NCBI GenBank assembly: GCA_021732485.1
Contig: JAKFUV010000019.1
Location: 1 to 50,257 of the forward strand
From: Hyphomicrobium sp.
GTDB lineage: Bacteria > Pseudomonadota > Alphaproteobacteria > Rhizobiales > Hyphomicrobiaceae
Reading direction: 5' to 3'
DNA length: 50,257 bases
A program made the position numbers and the translations under genes. Below are positions 30,249 through 38,925 of this stretch, piece by piece (the first letter of the stretch is position 1; each line of letters starts with the position of its first letter). The notes under the pieces were generated by a model. The model was not told the DNA's origin. It saw only the letters and a program-made list of their open reading frames with translations, and did no database searches.

Positions 30249-31697
30249 ATGACGTCACCACTGCTGATTATTGTGTTGGCCGCCGGCAAAGGCACGCGGA
30301 TGAAATCGGCCATGCCGAAGGTGCTGCACGCCATCGCGGGGCGATCGATGCTGGGTCACACGCTGGCCGCCGCGACTGATGCCGGTGCGGCGAGCATCGC
30401 GGTCGTGGTCGGCCCAGGTATGGACGACGTGACCTCGCAGGCGGTGGCTCTCGTGCCGGACGTCAAAATCTTCGTGCAGCATGAGCAGCGCGGAACAGCC
30501 GACGCGGTGCTCGCAGCCCGCGATGCCATCGAAACCCACCTCTCGCTGACAAAAGGCGCAGATGCTGAGCCAGCGACCGGCGATATCGTCGTGCTCTACG
30601 CTGACACACCGCTCATCACCGTTGAGACCATTGCTCGCCTGCGCGCCACGCTCGATGCCGGAGCCCACGTTGCGGTGCTCGGTTTTCGCGCCCGCCAGCC
30701 GGCTGGCTATGGACGGCTGATCACGGACACATCCGGGCGGCTGCTCGCTATCCGCGAAGACAGGGACGCGAGCCCGGCCGAACGGACGATCGATTTGTGC
30801 AATTCGGGCGTCATGGCCTTCCGTCTTGCCAACCTGCACCAGTTGCTCGGGCGAATTGGCAACGCCAACGCCAAGGGCGAGTATTACCTGACCGACGCGA
30901 TCGAACTCGCTGCCGCTGACGGCTTCACGGCCACCGTCGTCGAGTGCGATGAAGACGACGTGCTCGGCGTCAACGCGCGCGATCAATTGGCCGAGGCGGA
31001 AGCGATCTGGCAGGCCCGCGCGCGGCGCGCCGCCATGCGTGATGGCGTGACGATGATCGCGCCGGAGACCGTGTGGCTGTCGTTCGACACGACACTTGGC
31101 CGCGATGTCAGGATTGAACCCAACGTGTTTTTTGGGCCGGGCGTCAGCGTCGGCGATGGGGCCGAGATCAAGGCCAACTGCCATATCGAGGGTGCCAGAA
31201 TTGGGCCCGGTGCACGGGTCGGGCCGTTCGCGCGCTTGCGGCCAGGCGCCGACCTCGGCAGCGAAGTTCACGTCGGCAATTTTGTCGAGGTGAAAAACAC
31301 CACCATGGCGGCGGGCGCGAAGGCGAACCATCTCGCCTATCTCGGCGACGGCGCGGTCGGCGAAGCCGCCAACATCGGTGCGGGGACGATTTTTTGTAAC
31401 TACGACGGCTTCAACAAGGCGCGCACCGAAATTGGCGCTGGCGCTTTTATCGGCTCGAATTCGTCGCTTGTGGCGCCGGTCAAAATCGGCGACGGGGCTT
31501 ATATCGGATCCGGCAGCGTGATCACGAAAAACGTCGAAGCGGGAGCCTTGGCGCTGGAACGGAGCCCACAGGTGGCGCACCCCGGTTGGGCTGAAAAATT
31601 CCGCACGATGATGTCGCGGCGCACCGGCAAGTCAAAAGGCGCGGCCTTGCTCGCGGCGACAAATATGGCGAAAGACAAGGCGCCGGATCGAACCTGA
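30249..31697 (+). CDS. glmU: Bifunctional GlcN-1-P acetyltransferase / GlcNAc-1-P uridyltransferase
   Basis: This 482-residue cytoplasmic enzyme makes UDP-GlcNAc for peptidoglycan and lipopolysaccharide. The N-terminal pyrophosphorylase domain has the nucleotide loop [18 protein letters not shown] (residues about 10-27) and EYYLTDAI. The C-terminal left-handed beta-helix (about 260-450) has repeated hexapeptides ([16 protein letters not shown]), the catalytic His in [10 protein letters not shown] and NYDGFNK. The C-terminal tail after position 455 is basic. It lies 184 bases before glmS on the same strand, so two consecutive enzymes of the hexosamine pathway are adjacent and perhaps co-transcribed. 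Confidence 0.97.
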   Translation: MTSPLLIIVLAAGKGTRMKSAMPKVLHAIAGRSMLGHTLAAATDAGAASIAVVVGPGMDDVTSQAVALVPDVKIFVQHEQRGTADAVLAARDAIETHLSLTKGADAEPATGDIVVLYADTPLITVETIARLRATLDAGAHVAVLGFRARQPAGYGRLITDTSGRLLAIREDRDASPAERTIDLCNSGVMAFRLANLHQLLGRIGNANAKGEYYLTDAIELAAADGFTATVVECDEDDVLGVNARDQLAEAEAIWQARARRAAMRDGVTMIAPETVWLSFDTTLGRDVRIEPNVFFGPGVSVGDGAEIKANCHIEGARIGPGARVGPFARLRPGADLGSEVHVGNFVEVKNTTMAAGAKANHLAYLGDGAVGEAANIGAGTIFCNYDGFNKARTEIGAGAFIGSNSSLVAPVKIGDGAYIGSGSVITKNVEAGALALERSPQVAHPGWAEKFRTMMSRRTGKSKGAALLAATNMAKDKAPDRT

Positions 31698-31881
31698 CAC
31701 GGCGCGTGGGTCTGGGCTATATCCTGCGACTGCCGCCGCGCGCCCCGGCACCCGCTTTCGATACGATCCGTCACACGGCGTGACTTGAGCAATGGGCTAT
31801 CCATCGACATCTTGAGCCGAGGCGGCGCCGAGTCGGAAGCGTTGCATTCACTGTTTGATATTCATCGGGGACCCAACACGC

Positions 31882-33702
31882 ATGTGCGGCATCGTCGGCA
31901 TTCTCGGCAAGACTTCGGTCGCCACAAATCTGGTCGACGCCCTGCGCCGATTGGAATATCGCGGCTACGATTCAGCCGGCATAGCGACCGTTGAATCTGG
32001 CACGCTGGAACGGCGCCGCGCTGAAGGGAAACTGCGCAATCTTGAAACTCGGCTGCTCAGCGAGCCGCTCAGCGGGCGCACCGGCATCGGTCACACCCGC
32101 TGGGCGACGCATGGCGGCCCGACCGAGCGCAACGCCCATCCGCACATGACGGCGAAGGTGTCGGTCGTCCACAACGGCATCATCGAAAATTTTCGCGAGC
32201 TTCGCCGCGCCTTGGAAAGCAAGGGTCATCGCTTCGAAACCGAGACCGACACGGAAGCCGTGGTGCACTTGATCACCGATCAGATGCAGCAGGGCCGTGA
32301 GCCGATCGAGGCCGTTCGCGAAGCTTTAAAACAGCTGCAAGGGGCGTTCGCGCTCGGCATCATTTTCGCCGGCAATGACGATTTGATGATCGCCGCCCGG
32401 CAGGGATCGCCACTCGCCATCGGTCACGGCAGCGGCGAGATGTACCTCGGGTCCGATGCCATCGCACTGGCGCCGTTTACCGACGCCATCACCTATCTCG
32501 ATGAGGGCGACTGGGCCGTGCTGCGGCGAAGCGGCGTTGAAATTTTTGCCGCCGATGGGACGAAGGTCAACCGCCCGGTGGTCAAATCGGTTGCCAGTGC
32601 GTTGCTGGTCGACAAGGGAAATCACCGGCATTTCATGGCCAAGGAAATTCACGAGCAGCCCGAGGTCATCTCGCATACGCTGGCGAATTATCTCGATATG
32701 GTCCAGGGACGAGTCAAATTCCCCGACCTCGGAATTGATCTTGCCAAAATCAATCGCGTGACCATTTCGGCGTGCGGCACGGCCTACTACGCCGGGCTGG
32801 TCGCCAAATACTGGATCGAGCGGACGGCGCGGGTGCCGGTCGAGATCGATGTCGCATCAGAGATGCGCTACCGCGAGGCGCCGCTGCCAAAGGATGGCTT
32901 GGCGGTGTTCGTATCGCAGTCGGGAGAGACGGCCGATACGCTGGCGACGCTGCGCTATTGCAAGGCCAACGGCCAGCGCATTGCCTCGATCGTGAATGTG
33001 CACACCTCGACGATCGCGCGTGAGTCACACGCCACATTGCCGACGCTCGCCGGTCCGGAGATCGGTGTCGCGTCGACCAAGGCCTTCACCTGCCAGCTTG
33101 CCGTGCTCGCCTGCTTAGCAATTGCTATCGGACGCGCCCGCGGTGTGCTGACGGCCAGCCAGGAAACTGAGATCGTCGCCGCTTTGACGGAGGTGCCGCG
33201 TCACATCTCGTCAATCCTTCGCAACGAGCAGCCGTTCATCGATATCGCGCAGGATTTGTCGAAGGCGCGCGATGTTTTGTATCTCGGGCGCGGCACCAGT
33301 TTCCCGATTGCGCTCGAAGGGGCGCTGAAGCTGAAGGAGATTTCCTATATTCACGCCGAGGGCTACGCGGCCGGCGAATTGAAGCACGGGCCGATCGCGT
33401 TGATTGACGAACAGGTCCCGGTCATCGTTGTTGCGCCGCAGGACGAGCTGTTTGAAAAAACCCTGTCGAACATGCAGGAAGTTGCGGCGCGCGGCGGCCA
33501 AATTATCCTGATTTCCGATGCCGCAGCCGATAGCGTCGGCTGTAAGGTTGCGGCGCACATTCACATGCCAAAGGTTTTAGCGTTCACAACACCGTTAATT
33601 TACGCCGTGCCGACTCAGTTGCTGGCCTATCATACGGCTGTATTAATGGGCACCGACGTTGATCAGCCCCGCAATTTGGCGAAATCAGTGACGGTTGAAT
33701 AA
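31882..33702 (+). CDS. glmS: Glutamine--fructose-6-phosphate aminotransferase
   Basis: This 606-residue enzyme makes glucosamine-6-phosphate from fructose-6-phosphate and glutamine. The start at 31882 gives MCGIVGILG, so removal of Met exposes the catalytic Cys1 of the glutaminase domain (1-~240; TRWATHGGPTERNAHPH). Two SIS domains follow, with SACGTAYYAGLVAKYW, FVSQSGETADTLATL and GRGTSFPIALEGALKLKEI. The C-terminus ends PRNLAKSVTVE, which forms the active-site tail. An in-frame ATG at 31855 would bury the Cys and is rejected. No glmS ribozyme is seen upstream. Confidence 0.97.
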   Translation: MCGIVGILGKTSVATNLVDALRRLEYRGYDSAGIATVESGTLERRRAEGKLRNLETRLLSEPLSGRTGIGHTRWATHGGPTERNAHPHMTAKVSVVHNGIIENFRELRRALESKGHRFETETDTEAVVHLITDQMQQGREPIEAVREALKQLQGAFALGIIFAGNDDLMIAARQGSPLAIGHGSGEMYLGSDAIALAPFTDAITYLDEGDWAVLRRSGVEIFAADGTKVNRPVVKSVASALLVDKGNHRHFMAKEIHEQPEVISHTLANYLDMVQGRVKFPDLGIDLAKINRVTISACGTAYYAGLVAKYWIERTARVPVEIDVASEMRYREAPLPKDGLAVFVSQSGETADTLATLRYCKANGQRIASIVNVHTSTIARESHATLPTLAGPEIGVASTKAFTCQLAVLACLAIAIGRARGVLTASQETEIVAALTEVPRHISSILRNEQPFIDIAQDLSKARDVLYLGRGTSFPIALEGALKLKEISYIHAEGYAAGELKHGPIALIDEQVPVIVVAPQDELFEKTLSNMQEVAARGGQIILISDAAADSVGCKVAAHIHMPKVLAFTTPLIYAVPTQLLAYHTAVLMGTDVDQPRNLAKSVTVE

Positions 33703-33867
33703 ATCTTGGCTGAAATTTCTGCGGACAGGCGGGGCCGGTTATGCAAATTGCGGGGACAACCGGGGTCATGGCAGGGCCGTCAATTTGCCTCGTTCCGGTG
33801 TTTCTCCTAAAAGCGCTTCGAGGGTGCAGCGTTTCAGATACGTAGCGACCGGGGAAGGGACAACCCA

Positions 33868-35283
33868 ATGAGCCAGTTCGACAGGATGGCGCGCGCCACC
33901 GTGGTCGCCGTTGCCATAACGATTGGCATGCTCGTGCAAACCGTTGCGATCAGCGCTCAATCCGCAGCGCCGTCATCGAAGGCGGCCGCCGCCAAGGCCA
34001 AGGCCGCCGATGCCGCGCAGGATCCGGCCGCGCAAAAAAAGCAGGCTGGTGATCAGGCGCGAGCGTCCCTCGAGTCGGGCCTGAAATCTCATGGCGCCGG
34101 CAAGCACCAACTCGCCGCCGATCAGCTTTCGAGCGCGTTGCGGGGTGGGTTGCCGAGCAACGACATGGCACGCGCGCTCTATGTCCGCGGCTTATCGTAT
34201 AAAGCGCTGAGCAAGCCCGGCCTCGCCATCTCGGATCTGACCAGCGCGTTGTGGCTTAAAAACGGGTTGAGTGAGAGCGACCGCCAATCAGCCACGGCCG
34301 AACGTGCCGACGCGTATCGACTGGCGGGATTGTCCGACGCGGGTCTCGGTGCCGAGCGTGCGGTGATCTCCAATCCCAACCCGTCGCCGGCCGTCGCGTC
34401 GGCGCCGACGACGACGCCCGCACCTGCGATCGCTCCGGCTCCGGCGGCAAGCGCGGCGTCTGTCCCCATGCCGAGTGCCGTGCCAGCTACTCCGGCAACG
34501 GCGACATCCAATTGGTCGAGTACAACCGGCACCATCACCCGTCAGGCGCCGGACAGTGAGGCGGCGCAGGACGCGGCACGAGCCCGACGGCTCGCCGCCG
34601 CACCCGTCGAGACGAACAGCATTGACGCAGTCGTTCTGGGCCGTTCGGTGAATGCGCCGGCGCCCGTCAGTCCCCCGGCAAATCCCGAGGCAACGCCGAC
34701 GGTCGCACCACAATCGGTCGCTGCAGCACCGGCCGCAGATGCGCCGACGCTATCGGCGCTGCCAAGTGAAGCTTCAAGCTCGTCCGCATCGACGAGCGAT
34801 CCGCTGGCGTCGGTGCCGAGCACGGTGTCGGGTTTTTTCTCAAATTTGTTCAGCGGCGGTGGGCAGGCGAGTGCCACGGCCACCGCACCGGCACCGGTCG
34901 TGGCAGCGGCTCCACCGTTCACCACGTCATCGACCGGCGCGCTCGCACAGCCATCGGCAGCGACGGCCGCGCCGCCCGTTATGCCTGCGGCACCGGCACC
35001 GAAGCCGGCGGCCACGAAGCAGGCTGCAAAGGCTGGCAAGTATAAGCTCCACATTGCCGCCGTGCGCTCGCGCGCCGAGGCCGAAGCGCTCGCCCAGCAG
35101 CTGTCATCCAAGCATGGCGGCGATCTGGCGCAGCGAGCGCCAACCGTCGATGAAGCGGTGATCGGCAGCATGGGTACGTTTTATCGGGTCCGCGTCGGCT
35201 CCTATGCGAACTCCGACGAGCCGCGCGGCGTTTGCAATAAACTGCGCACCAGTGGCTTCGACTGTCTGGTCGTGACAAACTAA
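33868..35283 (+). CDS. Secreted SPOR-domain protein with TPR-like region
   Basis: This 471-residue protein has a signal peptide (about 10-30, VVAVAITIGMLVQTVAISA) and a helical repeat region resembling tetratricopeptides (about 50-160; ARALYVRGLSYKALSKPGLA, TAERADAYRLAGLSD). A long Ala/Pro/Thr/Ser-rich disordered stretch follows (about 165-385), then a C-terminal SPOR domain (KYKLHIAAVRSRAEAEALAQ; FYRVRVGSYANSDE; GFDCLVVTN). SPOR domains bind septal peptidoglycan without stem peptides, so the protein probably acts in the periplasm at division sites. It follows glmS by 165 bases. Function beyond localisation is unknown. Confidence 0.85.
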   Translation: MSQFDRMARATVVAVAITIGMLVQTVAISAQSAAPSSKAAAAKAKAADAAQDPAAQKKQAGDQARASLESGLKSHGAGKHQLAADQLSSALRGGLPSNDMARALYVRGLSYKALSKPGLAISDLTSALWLKNGLSESDRQSATAERADAYRLAGLSDAGLGAERAVISNPNPSPAVASAPTTTPAPAIAPAPAASAASVPMPSAVPATPATATSNWSSTTGTITRQAPDSEAAQDAARARRLAAAPVETNSIDAVVLGRSVNAPAPVSPPANPEATPTVAPQSVAAAPAADAPTLSALPSEASSSSASTSDPLASVPSTVSGFFSNLFSGGGQASATATAPAPVVAAAPPFTTSSTGALAQPSAATAAPPVMPAAPAPKPAATKQAAKAGKYKLHIAAVRSRAEAEALAQQLSSKHGGDLAQRAPTVDEAVIGSMGTFYRVRVGSYANSDEPRGVCNKLRTSGFDCLVVTN

Positions 35284-35331
35284 CGACTGCCCGCCGCCGG
35301 TGTTTCGGGCAGCCTCAGCCCGGACCATGCA

Positions 35332-36123
35332 ATGACCCCACCGTCGATGTCGCCGAAAACCTCAAGCGTCGGTCCCGCCACCGAGGCGCCGGGACGAGCC
35401 GACGACACGGTTGCCCTGTCGCCGCGTCCGGCAACGGAGGGGCAGCGTAAAGCGTGGGCCGAGGCCAATCCACGCGGCCGGATGGGCGCGCGTCTGCGAA
35501 CGGCGTTTTTGACGGGATTGCTGATCGTCGGGCCGGTGACGATCACGCTCTATATTGTTTGGGGCCTGATCCATTGGATCGACGCCTGGATCAAACCGCT
35601 ACTGCCAACGGCCTACAATCCGGACACCTATCTGCCATTTCCGCTCCCCGGCCTCGGCTTGGTCACGGCGATTGTTGGTTTGACGGTGATCGGGGCGCTG
35701 GCCGCAAACCTGCTCGGCCGCACGCTCGTGTCGTCGGGCGAAGTGATGCTGTCGCGCACGCCGATTGTTCGCAACGTCTATGGCGCGATCAAGCAGATCT
35801 TCGAAAGCGTCATTCAGACGGCAGGACCCGATCAAAAATTCCAGAAGGTGGGGTTGATCGAGTTTCCGTCGAAGGGGCTGTGGTCACTGGTGCTGATTAC
35901 GGGTGAAGCCAGCGGCGAGATTTCCGAGGCCCAGCCTGGTGGCGAGAGTGATCTGCTGACGGTGTTCATGCCGACCGGCGTCGTGCCGCCGACCGGCTTC
36001 ATCTGCTTCGTGCCGCGCCGCAGCGTGACCTATCTGAAAATGACCGTCGAGGAGGCAGCGAAGGTGATTTTGTCGGGTGGCATCGTCGTGCCTGAGGCCG
36101 ATGCAAAGGTCGTGCGGACGTAA
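35332..36123 (+). CDS. DUF502 membrane protein
   Basis: This 263-residue inner-membrane protein has two hydrophobic segments (LRTAFLTGLLIVGPVTITLY, about 55-74, and GLGLVTAIVGLTVIGALAA, about 108-126). They are followed by the DUF502 signature RTPIVRNVYGAIKQIFESV and a beta-rich soluble domain (VGLIEFPSKGLWSLVLITGE; VFMPTGVVPPTGFICFVPR). The family has no established role in bacteria. The N-terminal 45 residues are polar and low in order. The ribosome site is weak, so the start could be later (ATG at 35347). It converges with recG with 20 bases between stops. Confidence 0.88.
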   Translation: MTPPSMSPKTSSVGPATEAPGRADDTVALSPRPATEGQRKAWAEANPRGRMGARLRTAFLTGLLIVGPVTITLYIVWGLIHWIDAWIKPLLPTAYNPDTYLPFPLPGLGLVTAIVGLTVIGALAANLLGRTLVSSGEVMLSRTPIVRNVYGAIKQIFESVIQTAGPDQKFQKVGLIEFPSKGLWSLVLITGEASGEISEAQPGGESDLLTVFMPTGVVPPTGFICFVPRRSVTYLKMTVEEAAKVILSGGIVVPEADAKVVRT

Positions 36124-36143
36124 GGCGGCTGTGCGTGAACGCT

Positions 36144-38258
36144 TCACGCCGCCCGGAACAAACGGACGGCATCATCGCATTCGAACAAGTACAGTAACAT
36201 GCGCAGCGCCTGACCGCGTGGCCCGGCAAGTTCCGGGTCGGCCGTCAGGATCATCGTCGCATCGTCGCGGGCGGCGGCGAGCAGCATTTCGAAGCCTGGA
36301 ACTTCGGCGACGCGAAAGCCCGGCATGCCGCTTTGGCGCGCGCCAAGCATCTCACCGCCGCCGCGCAATTCGAGATCCTTTTCGGCGATCAGGAAGCCGT
36401 CCTCGGTATCTTCCATCATGATCAGGCGCTTCTCGGCCGTCTCGCCCAGGGGTGACTTGTAGAGCAGCATGCAAAACGATTCACGCGAGCCGCGCCCGAC
36501 CCGGCCGCGCAACTGATGCAGCTGCGCCAGACCGAAGCGCTCGGCGTGTTCGATGACCATGATGTTGGCGTTGGGGACGTTGACGCCGACTTCAATGACG
36601 GTGGTCGCGACGAGGATTTTCAACGCACCCGACGAGAAGGCGGCCATCGTGTCGTCCTTCTCCTTGGACGAAAGTCCGCCGTGCAGCAGTCCGACGTCGG
36701 CACCGAAACTTTGCGCTAAATGGGCGTGGCGCTCTTCGGCGGCGGCGAGATCCAAGACTTCGGACGTCTCGATCAGCGGGCACACCCAATACACCTGCGC
36801 CCCTTCCGCCAGTTGCACGCGAATGCGGTCGATGAGTTTTTCGAGCGTTTCGAGCGGAACTTTGCGGGTCACGATCGGTTTCCGGCCGGCCGGTTTCTCC
36901 GTCAGCTTCGAGACGTCGAGATCGCCGTAATGGGTCATCAGCAGCGTGCGCGGGATCGGCGTTGCCGTCATCACCAGAACATTGGTGCCGCCATTTGAAC
37001 CTTTGGCTTGCAAGGCCAAGCGCTGATGCACGCCGAAGCGATGCTGCTCGTCTATGACGGCAACGGCGAGATCGTGGAAAATGACCTCCGACTGAAACAG
37101 CGCATGCGTACCGATTAAAATATCGATCGCGCCTGAGGCGAGGCGTTCGAGGAGGGCGTCGCGGGTTTTGCCTTTTTCGCGCCCGGTCAGCACCGCGATG
37201 CTGAGCCCGGCTTTGTCGGCCAGCGGCTGGATGGTTTCGAGATGCTGGCGGGCCAGCACTTCGGTCGGCGCCATGAGCGCTGCCTGGGCGCCGGCCTCCA
37301 CGGCCACCGCCATCGCCATCAGTGCGACGACGGTTTTACCCGACCCGACATCGCCCTGCAACAGCCGCAGCATGCGATGCGGAGCGGCGAGATCGTCGGT
37401 GATTTCAGCCAGCGCGGTGCGCTGCGACGTGGTGAGCGAAAACGGCAGCGCATCGACGACCCGTTCGCGCACGCGGCCATCGCCCGAAATGGAGCGTCCG
37501 CGCTGCACCTTGCCGCTTTGCCGGACAAGGCCGAGGGCCAGTTGACCGGCCAGCAGTTCATCGTAGGCGAGCCGCTGCCAGGCCGGCCCGCCGTTCGACA
37601 CATCCTGGGCGTCGTCCGGTCGATGCAACTTTTGCAGCGCGACTTTTAGTGACGGCCAGCCGCGCGCCTTCAGCCAGGCGGCGTCCTGCCATTCGGGGAA
37701 GTCGGCGACGCGATCGACGGCTTGGCGCGCGGCTTTGACGATGATTTTGCCGGAGAGACCGGCGGTCAATCCGTAGACCGGTTCGAGTAAAGGCAGCTCG
37801 TCGCGCGCTTCGGGCGAGACGATATAGTCGGGATGCGCCATCTGCAGGGTTTCGCCGTAGCGCTCAACGCGACCCGACACATAACGGTACTCGCCCTCGG
37901 GAAGCTGGCGTTCGACGAAGGCGCGTTCAACGCGGAAAAAAACCAGATCGAGCCGTCCGGCGTCGTCCTCACACGCGACTTTGTAGGGCGCTTTGGAATT
38001 GCCGCGCGGCGGCGGCTTGTGTTTCAGAACGCGGACGTACAGCGTGACGATGGTGCCCGGCACCGCGTCGCTGGTTGAAGGTTCCATGCGCCGATCAATG
38101 ACGCCGGTCGGCAAGTGCCAGAGGAGATCGACGACGCGCGGCTCACCGACGCCGGGCGGCAAGACGAGGCATTTTTTCAACAACTGAGCCATGCGCGGGC
38201 CGATGCCGGTCAACGATTGCACGGGCGCGAACAGCGGATTGAGCAACGGCGGTCGCAT
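36144..38258 (-). CDS. recG: ATP-dependent DNA helicase RecG
   Basis: This 704-residue helicase remodels stalled forks and branched DNA. The N-terminal wedge domain contains an OB fold (about 60-160; VVDLLWHLPTGVIDR; VSGRVERYGETLQMAHPDYI). The SF2 motor has Walker A LLQGDVGSGKTVVALMA, the DEQH box AVIDEQHRFGVHQR, motif III TATPIPRTL and, in the second lobe, LRGRVGRGSRESFC. The C-terminal TRG-type end is present. Length is normal. It is on the opposite strand from sdhE and mfd, separated by a palindromic repeat, an arrangement conserved in many alphaproteobacteria. Confidence 0.96.
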   Translation of the reverse strand: MRPPLLNPLFAPVQSLTGIGPRMAQLLKKCLVLPPGVGEPRVVDLLWHLPTGVIDRRMEPSTSDAVPGTIVTLYVRVLKHKPPPRGNSKAPYKVACEDDAGRLDLVFFRVERAFVERQLPEGEYRYVSGRVERYGETLQMAHPDYIVSPEARDELPLLEPVYGLTAGLSGKIIVKAARQAVDRVADFPEWQDAAWLKARGWPSLKVALQKLHRPDDAQDVSNGGPAWQRLAYDELLAGQLALGLVRQSGKVQRGRSISGDGRVRERVVDALPFSLTTSQRTALAEITDDLAAPHRMLRLLQGDVGSGKTVVALMAMAVAVEAGAQAALMAPTEVLARQHLETIQPLADKAGLSIAVLTGREKGKTRDALLERLASGAIDILIGTHALFQSEVIFHDLAVAVIDEQHRFGVHQRLALQAKGSNGGTNVLVMTATPIPRTLLMTHYGDLDVSKLTEKPAGRKPIVTRKVPLETLEKLIDRIRVQLAEGAQVYWVCPLIETSEVLDLAAAEERHAHLAQSFGADVGLLHGGLSSKEKDDTMAAFSSGALKILVATTVIEVGVNVPNANIMVIEHAERFGLAQLHQLRGRVGRGSRESFCMLLYKSPLGETAEKRLIMMEDTEDGFLIAEKDLELRGGGEMLGARQSGMPGFRVAEVPGFEMLLAAARDDATMILTADPELAGPRGQALRMLLYLFECDDAVRLFRAA

Positions 38259-38363
38259 GCGAGATCAGTTCACGACACTTGGGCCGCGGGAATCGCGGAG
38301 AGACCACGCAGCAAACGGGGTCGCGGCAAAACGCATCGTATCCTCGCAGTTTCCCGACGGGTG

Positions 38364-38470
38364 CTAGAGCGCTTTGCGATCTGATGAAATCAGATCGGCG
38401 CTCTAGCCCTTTGCTTTGTCGCATTTTCTGACGACGAACCGGGATCCACTTCGTCGGAAAATGCTCTAGG
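38364..38470. repeat. RIME-like palindromic intergenic repeat (two hairpins)
   Basis: The first unit is a near-perfect cruciform: CTAGAGCGC (38364-38372) pairs with GCGCTCTAG (38398-38406), and inside it CGATCTGAT (38377-38385) pairs with ATCAGATCG (38389-38397) around a GAA loop. A 4-base bulge (TTTG) interrupts one side. The second unit runs from GCATTTTC (38421-38428) to GAAAATGC (38457-38464), with an inner ACGACGAA/TTCGTCG stem. Similar dispersed elements occur in many copies in Hyphomicrobiales genomes. It lies in the 377-base gap between recG and sdhE. The rest of that gap shows nothing else. Confidence 0.8.
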
Positions 38471-38635
38471 CGGATCGAGCGGCGGGCGCTATATGGGCCG
38501 CTCGCCCTAATCGCTCAGGCAAGCGTGAAGACTTGAGGCCGGGCCGTCAAGCACCGTTCCACAGGTCATTTGCCATCGATCACGAGCCAGGACCACCAGC
38601 AGCGCTTGGCTCGAATTTGTGAGACTGACACACCG

Positions 38636-38920
38636 ATGACGGATGACCTCGAGCTTCGCCGCCGCCGCGCCGCCTACCGCGCCGCCCATCGCGGCACGAA
38701 GGAGATGGACGTGCTGGTCGGCCGCTACGCCGAGGCGCGTTTGCCGACGCTGGAAGGCGCTGCATTGGGACACTTTGAGCAGTTTCTGTCGGTCGCCGAT
38801 CCGACGTTGCAGGCGTGGATTTTTGCGACCGAAGCCATGGGCGAGAGTGAGTTCTCCGGTTTGGTCAATGACATCCGAGTCTTTCACGGATTGACTGCTC
38901 TCAACGACGTGAAGGGCTGA
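38636..38920 (+). CDS. sdhE: FAD assembly factor SdhE (succinate dehydrogenase assembly factor 2)
   Basis: This 94-residue helical protein helps attach FAD covalently to the flavoprotein subunit of succinate dehydrogenase. The family motif is RGTKEMDVLVGRYAE (residues about 20-34), which contains the conserved Arg-Gly and the Glu-x-Asp. The second half (LSVADPTLQAWIF) is also typical. The ATG at 38636 gives the normal family length; an upstream in-frame start at 38570 adds an unlikely tail. Its stop is 5 bases before the GTG of mfd, so the two are likely translated from one mRNA. Confidence 0.93.
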   Translation: MTDDLELRRRRAAYRAAHRGTKEMDVLVGRYAEARLPTLEGAALGHFEQFLSVADPTLQAWIFATEAMGESEFSGLVNDIRVFHGLTALNDVKG

Positions 38921-38925
38921 GCGCC

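Noticed and set aside
30255..31580. A 441-codon minus-strand frame antisense to glmU
   Set aside because: It mirrors the codon periodicity of glmU and has no family resemblance.
31698..31881. glmS ribozyme or riboswitch before glmS
   Set aside because: The 184-base gap has no recognisable ribozyme core, and this class is not expected in alphaproteobacteria.
34378..35030. Possible tandem DNA repeats or CRISPR-like array in the Ala/Pro-rich region
   Set aside because: The repetition is low-complexity protein coding (Ala, Pro, Thr and Ser codons) in the linker of a SPOR protein, with no regular spacer pattern. No CRISPR array was seen anywhere in the window.
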